Source: Tanytarsus gracilentus (Eukaryota; Arthropoda; Insecta; Diptera; Chironomidae). From it: a stretch of DNA of 64,000 bases. Both the position numbers and the translations under genes were made by a program. Where the stretch lies: NCBI GenBank assembly GCA_038502055.1, contig JAXRKN010000045.1, forward strand, positions 1,262,501 through 1,326,500, written 5' to 3'. This document shows positions 61,289 to 64,000 of this stretch, piece after piece (within the stretch, counting starts at the first letter, position 1; each line of letters starts with the position of its first letter). The notes under the pieces were generated by a model. It worked only from the letters and a program-made list of their open reading frames with translations, did no database searches and was not told the DNA's origin.

Positions 61289-64000
61289 TTTTTAAGTAAC
61301 TTTTATAAAATATTTCACTGTCACTGCTTTTTAAGTAATTTCCTAGTTTTTATTACTAACATTTTGTCACTACCTTAAATTTCTTAGAATTTTTTTACAC
61401 GTCAGTTAATTAATTTAATACTTTGAGCGTTAAAGATTTGCTAATTTATGCTTTCAACTAACACATGAAGTCATAAAAGACTATCACTGACAGTTTGACG
61501 AAAAACAGTTTTGCTGATGATGCACATTAAGCAAGTATGAGTACAATTTTGAGTGAATTAAAACGATTAAATGAATTTATTTGAATGCTTAACTGTATAA
61601 GTGGTATTGCTAATTTTTTTTGCAAGCGATGACAATTTTTTATAATTATGAAATATTTAAAATTTTATTATTGTGTTTTAACTGTATTTGATATTTAAAT
61701 TTGAAATTAAACACATAAAGGAATCATAAACGATTGGCCACCATGAACTTAATAAAATTATTTAAATTTTTACATTAAAAATTTTATGTATTATCTCACT
61801 CATTGCTGATTCAAATCATAAAATAATTATAAAACTTGTATTTTTGGGGAGTTGTTGATGCTGTGAATTTTTAATCGCTATTAACATAATTACAAAATGC
61901 ATAAAATTTACACTCTCTCCCACTTTGAACCAGCCGATGATTGTCGTTATGAATATTAATAGGCAATTGATTATTTTCAACAGTTATTACAGCCATAACA
62001 ATTTGGAGGATCAATTTTAGTAGTTTTAAATTCATTTTATTTGCGTTTGTTACTTTTTTATGTTCTCTGGAATAAAATGTCTATCAGTTAAGAAAAATAT
62101 CTGCAAAAGTTTGAAGACCGTTATAATTTTTTTTCAAAAAAAAAATCGGTCAGCTTATGCAAAATATTTAAGGCAAATATTCTAAAGAAGCACTTGACAA
62201 ATATTTTAAATTCGTTTTTAAGGACTTGACAAAATTTTTAAACAAATTAAAAGAATTTTTACTTGAAAATCATAAAAACAAATTTTTTAAACATTTCCTA
62301 AAAGTGTATAAATGTTAATTTTTTTAAGTTTTCATCCCTTACATTTTTTCGTAAAATTAAAAGGAGAAAAAATGTAAATCTGGGAATATTTGTGAGCACT
62401 CTAGTAAACTTTATGATAAATAGATGCAAAGGGAAAGTTTTTCCATGTTGTGCCTTCAAAATTTAAATTAAAAACAACGCCCGAGAGGTTGCATTTTGTG
62501 AGTGAGAGAAATCATTTACCCTCGAGGTGTAAAGTTTGTCATATCGAAAGCATGTATGCATGTTCATGTCTCTTTATTATCATCTCATTCTAGTATTCTC
62601 TCAAGCGTGAAATTCAGCAAGCAAATTTTTGTTTATAAACACTGTGATGTATGCTTATGACAGAGGGAGAGAGAAATTTATCCAGATATTGAGTCTGAAA
62701 TTTTTCATTGTGTATTTTTCTCGAAGCTTTTTTGTCATGTTGTTATGGAATTCAGAGTTATTCGGATAGTAAAAATAAATAGCTGTTCTTGTTTCAGATT
62801 TAAGTCATATGATTTTCATTTTTGTAAATTTTCATAAAAGCATCGTGGACAACCTGAGCATAAGTTATTGTTCCAAGAATTTCTATTATTTGTTATTGAT
62901 TAAGAAGAGTTTGAAGTCTAGATTTATTTTGTTTACTGAATTAAGAATTAAGCGTTTCAAAATTTAAAAATAAATTTTTTTTATCCCATGTGTAGACACA
63001 TAAAATTTTTAATGAATATAAAAAAAAATATTTCTTAGCAAACTCTCATTTTAAAATATTTTTTACCCCATTTTTGAACCTATGTAAAAGCTTTTAAATT
63101 TTCTTTTTCTTGCCTCCATAAAAACAACGAAAAGCATTATCAAGAGAGTTGTCTTAACATATTGAAGCTTTTAGAAAAACATACAGCGAGCACTGAAAGT
63201 ACCAGGGGGATCTATTGTACATGTTTCAACATGAAATTTCTCATTAAGTTATTACCAATGTGATGTAGGGCTTTCCATTTAATGCTTCCATCTGAGCACT
63301 CTTTATATTCATGCACGCACCAGCTTCAGCACTTTATCATGCTACGGGAAATGAGCGAAATGAGTAGAGGAAAAAACAGCAAAGCGTTATTCCTAATTAT
63401 CTAGAGATGATGTTGAAATTCAATGAAGCATTTTATGAGCAAGGTTGGTGTAAGAAGTGTTTTGAACAGGAAAAAGCTTTCAGCGTGAACAGGAAAAAAG
63501 AGAGAAGAAAAATAGGAAGAAGGAAAAACGCTGCTAATTAAGGTCGAAATAGAAGATTTTTTTGCTTCTTTTCATGTATTTCGAGTTCTCTTTTTTTGCT
63601 TAAGATAAAGGAAGATGAGAGGTCGGCAATCATCACGGAAAATAGAATTACGCGCAAATTTTCTTCTTTGCATCCTATAAAAAACTTTTTTGTTTTCTTT
63701 TTCTCTCATCAAAAGACCTTCTTGATTCATATTCCATAATTAGAGGGAGAAATTATTTAGTTGAAAAAGATTTACACGAGATCATCTTTAAATAAATGAC
63801 TTTAACTGAATGGGAAGGAAATTTTATATATAGAAAACTCGCTATAAGTTTTCGTTGAATTTAAACTTTTTTTAAAGTTAAAAATTAATTCTTAAAAAAT
63901 CCTTCAAAATTTTTGTTGCCGCTCAAATTTTTGAGTGTGTATATATTGCATGTAACAAAAGTTCTAGATCGAAATAAGATTTTTTAAGCGCAGGAGGTAG
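61289..64000. other. Lipase upstream region and non-coding right end of the window
   Basis: The first few hundred bases should contain the lipase promoter; no convincing TATA/Inr pair was identified. The remainder is AT-rich with no recognised gene, RNA or repeat. Confidence 0.5.

Noticed and set aside
1..64000. tRNA or rRNA genes
   Set aside because: No stretch with both A- and B-box consensus and a foldable cloverleaf, and no rRNA-like sequence, was found by eye; a tRNAscan or Rfam search would settle this.

Overview
The window is AT-rich animal nuclear DNA, most likely from an insect and plausibly a dipteran. The genes have short GT-AG introns (53 to 177 bp), animal-type multidomain proteins and arthropod-style initiator motifs (TCAGTY). 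No bacterial operon structure is visible. The species cannot be named from sequence alone; a compact nematoceran genome is my inference.

Layout. 1-800: a foldback-like element whose inverted arms are identical over about 158 bp and carry 57-58 bp sub-repeats; its left end lies outside the window. 6431-10187 (minus): a complete six-exon INPP5F/SAC2 phosphoinositide phosphatase gene with an extra exon that duplicates part of the next exon. 11649-12909: two adjacent tandem arrays, both with 19-bp periodicity, bracketed by inverted GTGTAACCCAC motifs. 13091-17325 (plus): a complete six-exon ABCC transporter of the short MRP4-like type. INPP5F and ABCC are divergent.

From 17.4 to 60 kb lies gene-poor sequence. 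It holds one probable small single-exon gene (25074-25382), an intronless metallophosphoesterase (33588-34580, minus), and many mobile-element remnants: a decayed reverse-transcriptase fragment (29535-30119), a 358-bp solo LTR with target duplication (31511-31868), an inverted-repeat fragment (32012-32230), a palindromic CTATAGAAATT array (36565-36766), an internally deleted non-LTR retrotransposon of the RNase H-bearing I-like group (about 41569-44996), an 862-bp non-autonomous hAT element (49492-50353) and a 161-bp hAT-like MITE (59143-59303). The long empty stretches may be regulatory, or introns of a gene whose exons I could not see.

60077-61288 (minus) is a secreted neutral lipase of the pancreatic-lipase family with an intact catalytic triad; the final 2.7 kb shows nothing recognisable.

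The genes form no evident pathway. INPP5F, ABCC and the metallophosphoesterase are ordinary cellular membrane-lipid, transport and secretory-pathway genes. The most unusual material is the repeat biology: the foldback element, the expanded 19-bp arrays together with an apparently unexpanded copy of their junction 44 kb away, the purine-rich hAT MITE, and a retroelement with an 18-bp inverted repeat near both ends.
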